This document shows, piece by piece, positions 46,233 through 57,186 of a DNA stretch of 64,000 nt (positions within the stretch are counted from its first letter, which is position 1; every line of letters starts with the position of its first letter). The DNA comes from Saccharum officinarum. Its lineage: Eukaryota; Streptophyta; Magnoliopsida; Poales; Poaceae. Position numbers and translations under genes: made by a program. The stretch is from the NCBI GenBank assembly GCA_020631735.1, contig CM036199.1, forward strand, positions 14,414,834-14,478,833, in the 5' to 3' direction. The notes beneath the pieces are model-generated. The model was not told the DNA's origin. It saw only the letters and a list, made by a program, of their open reading frames with translations, and made no database searches.

Positions 46233-49200
46233 TCAACTCATATTTGAGAAATCAAGAATGTTCAATTCATTCCTTAGCTTGCAAAACCTCTTTTCATCAA
46301 GTGGCTTGGTGAGAATATCGGCAAGTTGATCATCGGTGCCAACACTTTCAATGGCAATATCTCCCTTTTGTTGATGATCTCTAATGAAATGATGCCTTAT
46401 ATCAATATGCTTTGTTCTTCCATGTTGAACCGGGTTTTGTATCATCTTGATTGCACTTTCATTATTACATAGCAATGGCACATTCTTGAAGTTGAGGCCA
46501 TAATCCTTCAAAGTTGATTTCATCCATAGCAATTGTGCACAACAACTCCCCGCACTCACATATTCGGCTTCGGCGGTAGAGATTGCCACACTATTTTGTT
46601 TCTTTGAGGACCATGACACAAGTGATCTTCCAAGTAATTGACATATGCCACTTGTGCTCTTTCTATTGATCTTGCAACCCCCATAGTCGGAGTCCGAATA
46701 TCCAATCAATTCAAATTTTGACCCCTTGGGATACCGTAGTCTAACATCTCTTGTTTGCTTCAAGTACCTCAATATTCTCTTTGCGGCCGTGAGATGACTC
46801 TCTCTAGGTGAGGCTTGATATCTAGCACACATACAAACACTAAACATGACATCCGGCCTTGATGCGGTGACATAGAGTAGACTTCCAATCAAAGACCGAT
46901 ATTCCTTTTGATTCACCATTTTGCCATCAAAATCACTATCCAAATTGCCATTTGTACTTATTGGAGTTGAAATTGGCTTTGCATCTTGCATTCCAAATTT
47001 CTTCAAAATGTCCCTTATGTATTTCCCTTGACTCACAAATGTCCTATTCTTCAATTGTTTGACTTGGAGACCAAGGAAGTAGCTAAGTTCACCAATCATA
47101 GACATTTCAAATTCTTTGGTCATCATAGCACCAAATTCTTCACAATAAGCTTGATCGGTTGATCCAAAGATGATGTCATCAATATATATTTGCACTATGA
47201 ATAGATCATTCCCAATCTTCTTGATGAATAAAGTTGTATCAACCTTGCCCATCTTGAATCCCTTAGAGAGAAGAAAATCCCTTAGCCTCTCATACCATGC
47301 TCTAGGTGCTTGCTTTAAGCCATATAAAGTCTTCTTCAACTTGTATACATGGTTGGATTTCTTGTCATCTTCAAATCCGAGAGGTTGCTCAACAAAGACT
47401 AACTCATTGATGATCCCATTGAGAAATGCACTTTTGACATCCATTTGATATAATTTGATGTTATGTGCACAAGCATAAGCCAATAGAATCCTTATTGCCT
47501 TTAATCTTGCCACGGGAGCATATGTCTCATCATAGTCAAGACCTTCTATTTGAGTGTAACCTTGAGCAACTAGTCTTGCTTTGTTTCTCACCACTATGCC
47601 ATCTTGATCTTGCTTATTTTTGAACACCCATTTGGTTCCAATCACATTGTAGTCATTTGGCCTTTCTACCAATTCCCAAACATCATTTCTTGTGAAATTG
47701 TTAAGCTCTTCTTGCATAGCCATGATCCAATCGGCATCCTTCAAAGCTTCTTCTATTTTCTTTGGTTCTATGGTTGACACAAATGATGCATGCTCACAAA
47801 ACATGGCCAATCTTGATCTTGTTTGTACACCACTTCTAATATCACCAATAACACTATCAATGGGGTGATCTCTTGCAACATGTTGTGGTTGGAGTACTTG
47901 TACTTGATTGCTTGAGCTTGGTTGATCACTTGATGTATCTTGATGAGATGAACTAGCATCATGATCTTGCACTTGAGAGTCACTAGCTAGCTTGAATGGA
48001 GAATTGAGCACTTGATCTTTATCATCATCTTGAATATCAATCACTTGCTTTGCTCTAATGTCCCCAATGTCCATGTTCTTCATTGCTTCCACCAATTGAG
48101 TTCCACCAACATCATCTAGATTCTCTTCTTCATCTTGTGACCCATTGGTTTCATCAAATTGCACATCATAGACTTCTTCTAGAATGCCACTTGAGTTGTT
48201 CCAAACTCTATAAGCTTTGCTTGTAGTTGAATACCCAAGTAGGAACCCCTCATCACATCTCTTGTCAAACTTTCCCAATCTAGTGCCCTTCTTCAAGATA
48301 TAGCATTTGCAACCAAACACCCTAAAGTAAGAAATATTTGGCTTTCTTCCATGAAGTAGCTCATATGGGGTCTTTTCTAGCAATGGATGACAATATAGTC
48401 TATTGATGTAGTAGCAAGCGGTATTGATTGCTTCATCCCAAAAAGATTGACTCACATTGTACTCATGAAGCATTGATCTAGCCATATCAAGCAATGTTCT
48501 ATTCTTTCTCTCAACTAGGCCATTTGATTATGGAGTGTACTTGGCCGAGAATTGATGTCCAATACTATAGTGATCACAAAGTTCTTCAATTCTTGTATTC
48601 TTGAACTCACTTCTATTGTCACTTCTCACTTTCTTGATTCTAATCTCAAACTCATTGTGAACTCTAGTGAGAAAGGTCTTGAAGGTGTTAAACACTTCAC
48701 TTTTGTCACTAAGAAAGAATACCCATGTGAATCTTGTGAAGTCATCCACTATGACAAATCCATACTTATTACCACCTATGCTTGAGTATGTTGTTGGGCC
48801 AAATAGATCCATGTGCATCAAATCAAATGCTTTGCATGTGCTCATTGTACTCTTCTTTGGATGTGAGCTTCCAACTTGCTTCCTGGCTTGACATGCACTA
48901 CAAAGCTTATTCTTCTCAAATTCAACATCTTTCAAACCATTGACAAGATTGTGAGTTGTAAGCTTCTTCAATTGTTTCATGCCAACATGACCAAGCCTTC
49001 TATGCCAAAGCCAACCCATGCTTGATTTGGAGATTAAGCAAGTTGTCAAGGAAGTTTCTCTAGCATTGAAGTCAACTAGATAGAGATTCTCATATCTAAA
49101 GCCCTTGAATGCCACATTTGAACCATCCATACTAATGACTTCCACATCATCAACCCCAAAGATACATTTGTAGCCTAGATCACATATTTGTGCCACGGAT

Positions 49201-49426
49201 AGAAGATTGAAATCCAAACTTTCAACTAGCAACACATTGGAGATACTCATGTCATTTGATATTGCAATCTTGCCCAAGCCAATAACCTTGCCTTTCTTGT
49301 TATTGCCAAATGTGATAGAATCAACACCACTATTATTGTCATTGATTGAGTTAAACATTCTTGATGTACCGGTCATGTGTTGAGTGCACCCACTATCAAT
49401 AATCCAATGCCTTCCTCCGGCTTTGT
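46233..49426 (-). pseudogene. Copia pol polyprotein (protease, integrase, RT, RNase H) with one in-frame stop
   Basis: One frame runs through the whole pol. The protease block HWIIDSGCTQHMTG lies just upstream of the ATG at 49376. Integrase zinc motif: WHRRLGHVGMKQL ... CSACQARK. The catalytic core includes MDLFGPTTYSS and VRSDNRSEF (other members usually have Gly where Arg follows DN), then VERKNRTLLD. RT: WVFKNKQDQDG, LARLVAQGYTQ-type block, QMDVKSAFLNG, active box IYIDDIIFGS with both Asp present. RNase H: YSDSDYGG, KSTSG, AEAEYVSAG. The frame is broken once, by TAA at 48528-48530 in integrase where CAA (Gln) would be expected, before the catalytic Glu. The segment downstream of the stop (753 codons from the ATG at 48494) is fully open. 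Confidence 0.9.
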
Positions 49427-49444
49427 AATTGACCTACAAGCAAG

Positions 49445-51505
49445 TCAATGAAGCTTAGGTACCCATTTTTGCTTGGGTCCTTGTAGGTTAGTAACTAAGC
49501 TCTTTGGTACCCAAATAGCCTTCTTCTTTGGGCCAACAATGGGTGTACCAATAAACTTAGCTTGCACACCCTTCACACCTTTGGTAAGCACATAGCAAGA
49601 ATCAAAAGGTATAGCATTAACAAATTTCTTGCTTTGGTTCTTTTTATTACAATTATGCTCTGAGTGCCCAACTTGCTTGCATCTATTGCAAAACCGACCA
49701 TTGCTCTTCACAAAGCTAGGCTTTGGAGTTGCAAAGGCCGACTTGCCTTTTTTGGGGGTGTAGCCCAATCCCTCTTTGTTAAGAGAGAACCTTTGGCTAC
49801 CCAAGCACTTAAGCAAGCGGGCCTCACCACCATAGGCCTTGCCTAGGGCGTGAGTGAGCTCATCCACCTCTCTCTTAAGAGTCTCATTCTCAACCAATAG
49901 TGAGGTATCACAAGTGAAACCATCACTAGTAGTGGAGGTAGAGTTGGTGGTGGTGGATGAAGAGCTACAAGAAGGGTTAGCATTTGACATGATGATAGGT
50001 TCATAAGAGGATTCATCAATTATATCACATGTAACACCTATATCACATGATACAACAACCTCCTTCTTTGCTTGTTGCTCAAGTAACAATGAGTGAGCTT
50101 TTTCAAGCTTGGAATGAGCCTTACCAAGATCCTCATGGTCTTCCACTAGACTCTCATGAGTGGTCTTAAGCTCACTAAGAACTTTCTCAAGTATTGCTAC
50201 TTTCATTGAAAGCTTCTTACACTCCTTGTTCTTGGCAATAGCTATGTCTCTAGTTTGTTGCATCAAGTCATATAGTTGTTCTTTAGTTGGTTCATCATCA
50301 TCATTTTCATTATCATTATCATTATCACTATCATGAGCATATTCCATTTCACTTTCATCATCACTCTCATTATATAATACCTTAGCTTCTTTGGCCATGA
50401 AGCACGAAGAGGATGAATCAAATAGTGAAGGCTTCTTGTTGATAGCAATGGAAGCAAAAGCCTTGTTGGATGATGATTCTTCTTCTTCATCATCATCATC
50501 ACTTTCCCAAGTGACCACATAGGCTCCATTCTTTCCCTTCTTGAAAGTCATCTTGGCTTCTCTCTTTTTCTTCTCAAACTTGCCCCTCTTGTTGTTCTTC
50601 TTCTTGTCATAGGGACATTCGGCTTGAAGATGTTCGGTGCTATCACAATTGAAGCACTTCCTTTGTTGCGCATTGCTCTTGAAATAGTCATTTCTCTTTT
50701 TGAAGCCTCTTCTCTTGGTAAACATCTTGCCAATATTCTTGACAACTAGAGCAAGTGCCTCATCATCAATTTCATAATCTTCATCTTCACTATTGTCTTC
50801 TTCTTCTTCAATGATGGTAGCTTTACCCTTGGAGGAGATGACCTTGAACGCCACGGTCTTCTTCTTCTTTTCTTCCTCCTTCTCCTTCTCATCAACATCT
50901 TGATCATACTTATCATATGTTAATACCTCTCCAAGCAAATCATTAGGCTTCATTGTTTCAAGCCCATCTCTTTGTAACATCATGATCAACATTTTGAATT
51001 TTCTTGGTAAGCTCAACAAGAACTTGTGGCAAAAATCTTGGTCTTGTGTCTTGTGCCCTAAGCTCTTGAGATCATTGACTATCACTTGCAATCTATGAAA
51101 CATTTCAATGATTGTTTCATCATCCTTTTTCTTGAAGTTCTCAAACTCACTCTTGAGCCCATATAGCTTGGCACTCTTGACAACCTTAGTGCCTTCATAT
51201 GTCTCACTCAACCTTGTCCATACTTCACTAGCCAATTCCAAATCCTTGATGCTCTCAAACACTTTTGTGTCAATACCATTGTAGAGTGTATTGAGAGCCA
51301 TTCTATTGCATGTTCTATTTTCTCTATCCTCATCGGTGATATGATCGGGATCAATGATAGCAAAATCATTCTCGGTGACTTGCAATACTCTCTCATGAAT
51401 AGAACCAAGGTACATTGTCATTTTTCTCTTCCACTGAGCAAAAGAACTAACACCATCAAAGAACGGTGGCTTGCCCCCAACATGATTGAACACAATTTGA
51501 GCCAT
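49445..51505 (-). CDS. Gag protein of the SIRE-type element, 686 aa, intact
   Basis: It packages element RNA into virus-like particles. The copia gag domain is residues ~1-210 (FFDGVSSFAQWKRKMTMYLG; LKSEFENFKKKDDETIIEMF; FLLSLPRKFKMLIMMLQRDG). A Lys/Glu-rich stretch follows, then a zinc knuckle CFNCDSTEHLQAEC near residue 283. Next are acidic runs, a coiled-coil-like segment (~430-480), a Ser/Thr-rich part and a second knuckle CNRCKQVGHSEHNC near residue 605. Two knuckles ~320 residues apart is a notable layout. The ATG is ~45 bases after the primer-binding site. The gag stop is separated from pol by a frame change; how pol is expressed is not clear. The open frame suggests the protein can still be made. 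Confidence 0.9.
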   Translation of the reverse strand: MAQIVFNHVGGKPPFFDGVSSFAQWKRKMTMYLGSIHERVLQVTENDFAIIDPDHITDEDRENRTCNRMALNTLYNGIDTKVFESIKDLELASEVWTRLSETYEGTKVVKSAKLYGLKSEFENFKKKDDETIIEMFHRLQVIVNDLKSLGHKTQDQDFCHKFLLSLPRKFKMLIMMLQRDGLETMKPNDLLGEVLTYDKYDQDVDEKEKEEEKKKKTVAFKVISSKGKATIIEEEEDNSEDEDYEIDDEALALVVKNIGKMFTKRRGFKKRNDYFKSNAQQRKCFNCDSTEHLQAECPYDKKKNNKRGKFEKKKREAKMTFKKGKNGAYVVTWESDDDDEEEESSSNKAFASIAINKKPSLFDSSSSCFMAKEAKVLYNESDDESEMEYAHDSDNDNDNENDDDEPTKEQLYDLMQQTRDIAIAKNKECKKLSMKVAILEKVLSELKTTHESLVEDHEDLGKAHSKLEKAHSLLLEQQAKKEVVVSCDIGVTCDIIDESSYEPIIMSNANPSCSSSSTTTNSTSTTSDGFTCDTSLLVENETLKREVDELTHALGKAYGGEARLLKCLGSQRFSLNKEGLGYTPKKGKSAFATPKPSFVKSNGRFCNRCKQVGHSEHNCNKKNQSKKFVNAIPFDSCYVLTKGVKGVQAKFIGTPIVGPKKKAIWVPKSLVTNLQGPKQKWVPKLH

Positions 51506-51550
51506 TTTTCACACCGAAGGATGTTAAGCCTTGATTAAAACGGTGACCAC

Positions 51551-51564
51551 GGCTCCGATACCAC
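51551..51564 (-). promoter_or_regulatory. Primer-binding site (initiator tRNA-Met type)
   Basis: On the minus strand, TGGTATCGGAGCC starts a base or two after the LTR end CCTGACA. It matches the usual copia PBS TGGTATCAGAGC except for one base. Confidence 0.85.
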
Positions 51565-51565
51565 T

Positions 51566-53799
51566 TGTCAGGTCCTAGATGGCTAGAGGGGGGTGAATAG
51601 TCTATAAAAATTTCTACAAGAATCACTAAGCAAACTTGTTAGAATAACAAACGGCGCAAAGCGAGTTTTGCTTAGCCTATGGTTGTGATGCAAGCCTCCT
51701 ATCCACAAGACTAGTAGATTATGATCTCTAGTTCACACAAGGGCTAAGTCACTAATCTTATACTAGTGAGCAAGCTAACAACTACTAGCAAAGGCTAACA
51801 CTAGAGCTACACAAGATAACTAGTAAAAGTAAATGCGAGAGAGAGGATTGTGAATCTTATACCGACGATGGAGTGAAGATGTTGCCAATCACCAAGATGA
51901 TATACAATCAATCAATATTGACAACAACACAATATGAAGACCAATCACCAGGAGACAAGAGACACAATATTTTTTGTTCACCCGATGTTCACTTGTGCAC
52001 CGACAAGCTACGTCACCGGTTGTGTCGACCAACACTTAGATGGTTCCTCGGTGTGACCCTCAAGTCACTTGCCCCTCAAGGCATGCTCCGCAAGGCACCG
52101 CAAGACACCACTCTCAAGTGAGGTAACTCAATGACACGCGCAATGTAATAGAGTTGCTTTTGGCGTCCCGCCGAGGAAAGCACAAGAACCTCTTACAATC
52201 AACCGGAGGTGGCCAAGAACAATCACCTTCTCTTGTCAACGCCTCCAACAATCTCCAAGCCGGCTAGGAGCAGTACTCTCCAAGAGTAACAAGAAATCCA
52301 CCGGCTTAACCACCCACAAGTGTCACTAGATGCCCTCAAGCTATGCAATACACTTTGAGATCACTCAATCTCACTTTTGATTTGCAATCAAGCAAGAGAG
52401 ATGAGTGAGAGGAGATGCTCTAGCTCAAAAGATGCACAAGAATGTTAGAAATCACGAGAGACCTCCCCAAGGGCCGGCCAACAAGTATTTATAAGCATTC
52501 CATCCAAATAGAGCCGTTATACCCCTTCACTGGGTCTGTTCGGGATGACCGGACGCGCCGGTCATAACTAACCGGACACGCTCGACCACGTCCGATCCTC
52601 CAACGGTCACTACGCCAATGGTCAAATCCCATGACCGGACGCGCCTCTCAAAACGACCGGACGCGCCGGTCCTGAGTGACCAGACGCGCTCCAGTCAACG
52701 ACCGGACGCGCCGATCGCACAACACCACGCGCCCGCGAAGTAACGACCGGACGCGCCCCTCGCAAAGACCGGACACGACAGTGCCCGCGTCCGGTTTGAG
52801 TCTAGTAAGCTCCCTCGATGATCGGACGCGTCCGATCATGTGTGACCGGACGCGCCCCACGTCCGATCGTCCTCTACGAACCTCAGTTCCTTCTGGGCGA
52901 CTGATCGGACACGTCGGTCCCGCGAGTGTCCGGACGCGCCGGTTGCAAACCCTAGCACCCGCGCCTACGCTGTACTGACCAGACGCGTCCGGTCATATCA
53001 TGACCGCGTCCGGTGCAGCGTCCGGTCACCTCTGTGACCTCCGTTTGCCTCCGTTTCTTTTTCGACTTCCGGCGTAGTGGAAAATAGGCATTTCAAGTTC
53101 CTAAAAACGCCTGAATCCCACGCTCGCAAGCTCGGCGGGAGGGAGAGAGAGACCCAAACCCTCTCTACCGCTCAAACTTCATCGCCTTCGCAAATGTGCC
53201 AACACCAACAAGTGATCACCACCTTGTGCACGTGTGTTAGCATTTTCATAAACATTTTCGAAGGTTTTCCAGTTAGCTCACTAGGCCCTACATGCAATGC
53301 ACTTCATGAATTCACCTAGTGGCACCCGTGCATCGAATAACCGATAAGACTTTCCCTCTTAATAGTTCGGCTATCGATCCTAAACCACTCACACCCTCTA
53401 TGGTGTCTTGAGTGCAAAACAAAATGGCCCTATGGTTATATCTTTGCCTTGAGCCCATTTTGTTTCTCCAAAAGATATGATCCACTTCATATCATCACAT
53501 GACCATCTCGATCCATCGACCTTAACTTTACTTGCTCTTCATCGTTGCATCGGTCCGTCGGCGCCAAGTCTTGCTCAAGCTTCACCATCGCATGGTCCTT
53601 CGCTTCGAAGCCTCGACTTGCCCTTCACCTTCACAACCGGTCCATCGAGCCAAGCATCACCTCGGTCTTCATCATCTTGGTCACATGAGTCAATGTCATG
53701 TCTCATATTCAATGACCACCTTTATCTAAATCATCCACTTAGATACAAAGGTTAGTCCTAGGTTTCATCAATTAGCCAAAACCAAACTAGGGACTTTCA
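51566..53799 (-). repeat. 5' LTR of the minus-strand SIRE element
   Basis: On the minus strand it starts TGAAAGTCCCTAGTTTGG and ends CTAGGACCTGACA. It is nearly the same length and sequence as 42860-45095. It holds the promoter (TATTTATA on plus, 52486-52493) and the palindrome cluster (52545-53030) upstream of it. Confidence 0.92.
52486..52493 (-). promoter_or_regulatory. TATA box of the SIRE 5' LTR
   Basis: The minus strand reads TATAAATA, at the same place in the other LTR (43782-43789) and in the solo LTR (33718-33725). The ACGCG palindrome cluster lies just upstream in transcription direction, a promoter-proximal enhancer position. Confidence 0.65.
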
Positions 53800-53804
53800 G
53801 TGTA

Positions 53805-54514
53805 TAAATACATCCCCTCCACCTCTTTTAGAGGTCTCTTGCTCATTTGTTCAGCTAAGAAACACCTTTCAAGTGCAAGGAAGTGCAAGAGCTCTAGTGA
53901 GGGTAGTGATTTGAGAATCAAAGTTTAAGAATCCCTCATTAGTGACTAGAGAGTAGCAAGTGTGCATCCACCTTCTCATTAGGCTTGTTGTGGTTAAGTG
54001 AGAGTTCTAGCTTGTTACTCTTGGTGATCGCTATCACCTAGACGGCTTGGTGGTGATTGGGAGTTTGGTGATCATCCGGCGAGCTTGTGGATGACCCAAC
54101 CCATCTTGTGAGCAGTTTTGGTCGATTCACCGCGACGGAGTGTCAAAGAATCAGCCCGTAGAGAGCACTTGATCCTTGCGCGGATCAAGGGGGAGCTACA
54201 CCCTTGCGCGGGTGCTCCAACGAGGACTAGTGGGGAGTGGCGACTCTCCGATACCTCGGGAAAATATCGTCGTGTTCCTAACCCTTACTTTCAAGCATTT
54301 ACTTTCGTGTATTACTTTCATTGCTTGGTTTACTTTCCTAGAATTGCCATGCTAGACTAGGATTGGAACTTAGGGTGCAAAACTTTTACCGGTAGAATCA
54401 CAAGGAACACTAGTAGCCACTAGGGGTGAACTTTGGCTTGTAGGATTTAATTCTTGCAATTAATTTTTAGAAAAACTCAATTCACCTCTTCTCTTGGGCA
54501 TCTTGATCATTTCA
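53805..54514 (+). mobile_element. 3' LTR of the second plus-strand SIRE element, second part
   Basis: It continues the LTR begun at 41970 after the GTGTA duplication. It begins inside the TATA box region (GTGTATAAATAC with the duplication), has a leader ending CTCTTGGGCATCTTGATC and finishes ATTTCA at 54514. The following bases interrupt an F-box-type gene fragment. Confidence 0.8.
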
Positions 54515-54925
54515 CTGTTCAACCATAAAGACAACTTCCTTGTAAGGATGGAATCCCATAATGTCTAGATCTTTGACATCGGAGTCTTCCTGGCTTTCAA
54601 TGCCAACAGTAAATGTATCATCATTGTTAGAGTCCCACTCGTAACTCTCTTTTGATTAAGATTCAACATTGTGGTCCGTGTTGTGTGTATCAATATTTTC
54701 TTTGACATTCCAAGATCCATCTAGTTTTCTACCACTGTTATCATAAGGAATTGATGCCACATGTCGAGCATAGTGCCCAACCTCAGCTTCATACTTCAGA
54801 AGCCACTCCATTTGACCACATGATTCATTGAGAATCCAAATCTTTAGTTGATGATCATGGATTATTCCAAAGAGACTCTTTACAATGGTTGGAATCGGTT
54901 CCCATCGGTTCCCATCAGTTCTGCA
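54515..54925 (-). pseudogene. F-box-associated domain gene fragment
   Basis: The minus-strand frame reads TIVKSLFGIIHDHQLKIWIL, NESCGQMEWLLKYEAEVGHY, one stop codon, then YEWDSNNDDTFTVGIESQED and LDIMGFHPYKEVVFM. WILNESCGxMEWLLK and xxGFHPYKEVVFM are hallmarks of the C-terminal associated domain of grass F-box proteins, which are SCF ubiquitin ligase adaptors. There is no F-box upstream, there is an internal stop, and the 3' end is cut by the SIRE LTR at 54514. It is a fragment, not a working gene. It lies upstream of and opposite to the FAR1-type gene. Confidence 0.75.
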
Positions 54926-54959
54926 AAATAATCATTTTCTCTAATTTAATTCGTGGAAG

Positions 54960-55394
54960 GGTAATTTAGTCATTTCGCATGGTCTTCTCAATCACCACGC
55001 CCTCCCTCGCCTGCCCGCCCCTCCCCCCGACCCCCATCACGCCAAAGTCCATCGCACGGACCTGGCTCCCCGCAGTCTCGCCGCCGCCGCCGCACTCGCA
55101 CGTCGTCTCGCTGCCGCCGCTGCCCCTCGAACGTCGTCTCGTCGGCGGCCCTGCCCTCTCCGTCTTTCATCGCAGCAACCGTCGTCATGGGAATCGGCGC
55201 CGGTGCCGCCCCATCCTGGCCTGGAGTCCCTAGGCGGCTAGGCCCCAGCTGTCCACCTCCGCACCCCAGTCTCTGCACCGCCTACCCCATCCATGCCGGC
55301 GGATCCCCAGTCCCTGAGCCGCCGTCTCCAATCAGTCCGACGCGCCCCCAGCCCCAGTGTCGTCCGCTCTCCAGCCACGCCGGCGGCAAGCCTG
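54960..55394 (+). promoter_or_regulatory. GC-rich 5' leader exon and promoter region of the FAR1-type gene
   Basis: A C-rich island ends in a good splice donor (CTG|GTGAGA, donor GT at 55395). The matching acceptor is TTCAG at 57179, 7 bases before the FAR1 ATG. The first exon is therefore probably untranslated, and intron 1 is 55395-57179. The transcription start is not located. Open frames here (54979-55510) are not supported as proteins. Confidence 0.5.
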
Positions 55395-57179
55395 GTGAGA
55401 ACCAACCCTCTTCCCCTCCATTTTGTTCATACGATGGCTGTAGCAATGGTTTTGTGTTCATTCATGGTCATCTATTCCCCTATAGTTATTCATCAATTAT
55501 TATAGAGTAAATTCCAGGGACCCCAGGTTTTGTTGTAGAGTAAATTTCAACCCCCCTAACAAAATTTGATCCAATTGTCACTCGCCCTCAATGTCTACCT
55601 GTCATCTATGTTGGCTAGTTGACAAAATGGAAATTGTGGGTAGCATTGTCATATCAATTCAGTTAAAAATTTGTCAATAGTGGATTTACGAAACCATATT
55701 TACTCAATTTGAAATTGTTTTTTTAGTCTAACTTGTTAGAATGTTCTTGATGAATTAACCAGTTGCAACTAGCTAACAAATCCAAGAACTAATAAAAAGG
55801 GCCACACTGAAATGTAGAATAGCATCCAGAGTTTTTCCTTTTATTTATTTCATAATCATGAAAACAGGTTACTAATTAACAAGTGAACATTCACTGCACA
55901 GAAGAATTGTTGTATTATACAATATTATTTATATACAGTGTGATACAATAGCATTTTATCTTCGGTCTGACTTGTGTGGGTTGTGATCATAGTTGTGATG
56001 TCATACAGTGTGATACAATAGCTTTGGGGCTGGGCTGCCATTTTTCTCTGATGGAACTGGAGTATAATAACTCCATTCTAGTAAGATCTTTTATAGGTTG
56101 TGCATGTTAGCATGATCCATGAAGGGCAGGAAAATGAGGAACTAAGTATGCACGACCTCCACATTATTTTCAAACTTGAGATGTATGTTTCAGTTGCCAG
56201 ATAATTTTGTCATTGGTTAGTGCATGTGTCGGCCAATCTTTTGTCTTTAGAGATATTAGGTTGTACATTGATTAGGATAAACCGGTGAATTCAATAGTTC
56301 CTACACTTTTGAGATGATATGCTTCATGTGATTAGTTTTTTTTCTTTGTAGACAAGCATGCCACTAGATTCCTCTATGTAGTGTTATTTTTCGTTCTGGA
56401 GACTTGCGCGTTCTGCAGAAAGAACTTTCACTACAATACAATCTGTCCATGTCTCAATGGTTGATCATATTATTTTATATCTCTAATTATAGTATCCATC
56501 GTAATTACTTCTGCATCAAGTTTTTACCATATTAAGCAAACAATGGTTCATCGCATCACCTTCTATTTTTTGGGTAAGCTATTAGGTTCAGCTAACAATA
56601 TATGTTTCATTAATCTGTCCAATATACTCAATGCCAACTCTAAGTGCAGTTTAAGAGTTGCTCAGTTTTTTCTGTACCATTATTAATTATTTTAGATTAT
56701 GTCTGATTTCAAGTGTTTGCTGCAATATCTTAAAGAGTTGGATTTCAAGTGTAAGTGTTTGCTGCAATATCTTAAAGAGTTGGATTTCAAGTGTCTAATT
56801 GATTAATTTTCATCTTCAAGTATTTTTATTAGCTGACATGAAAAGCTAATATATGAGATACCAAGGATTTTGGAATCCTTGCATAGAGTAAAGCAGGCAG
56901 TTTAGTCAGATTTGTGTAGCTCCTTCGATGTTGGGCAGTAGCTGACATTCGGTTCTAGATTTGTGTTGACTAGGTGGGATTAGACCGTTTGAGGTGGGGG
57001 CCTATGCGCTAGTGATCTTGGTTCATTTTTTGTTTGGCTGCTCCTGATAATATGAGATGTGATCTGTACAAGTGGCCAATTCAAAATTTGTCAAATTATT
57101 AGGTTTTCTGTTCTTGCCATGATCTAGTTGTAGTATGTATCCTCATCCAGGTCTTTTTGGTTTCCCTCTTATGATTCAG
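55395..57179 (+). other. 5' UTR intron of the FAR1-type gene
   Basis: 1785 bp, AT-rich, GT...AG. It contains a short local duplication (CAAGTG..TTTGCTGCAATATCTT, about 56715-56800). No other feature was recognised. A leading intron is common in FAR1/FHY3 genes. Confidence 0.5.
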
Positions 57180-57186
57180 GGGAGAA

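Larger units (their letters stand above)
42860..53799 (-). mobile_element. Nearly intact SIRE/Maximus-type copia retrotransposon, 10.9 kb
   Basis: Everything expected is present. LTRs are at 51566-53799 (5' in element orientation, 2234 bp) and 42860-45095 (3', 2236 bp). There is a PBS (51551-51564), gag (49445-51505), pol (46233-49426), a PPT (45096-45110) and perfect 5-bp target duplications GTGTA (42855-42859, 53800-53804). A hand count finds about 8 differences over the first ~330 aligned LTR bases, so the insertion is young to moderately young. No env-like ORF lies between pol and the 3' LTR. One premature stop in integrase is the only clear coding lesion apart from the unclear gag-pol junction. 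Confidence 0.93.

Noticed and set aside
33780..53030. Repeated palindromic GC-rich units resembling a CRISPR or satellite array
   Set aside because: They are irregularly spaced within LTRs of copia elements of a plant genome; they are LTR subrepeats.
34939..54514. Reading all plus-strand copia sequence as one full-length element
   Set aside because: The LTR starts differ (TGAAAGCCC versus TGAAAGCATC) and the candidate target duplications do not match, so at least two elements are involved.
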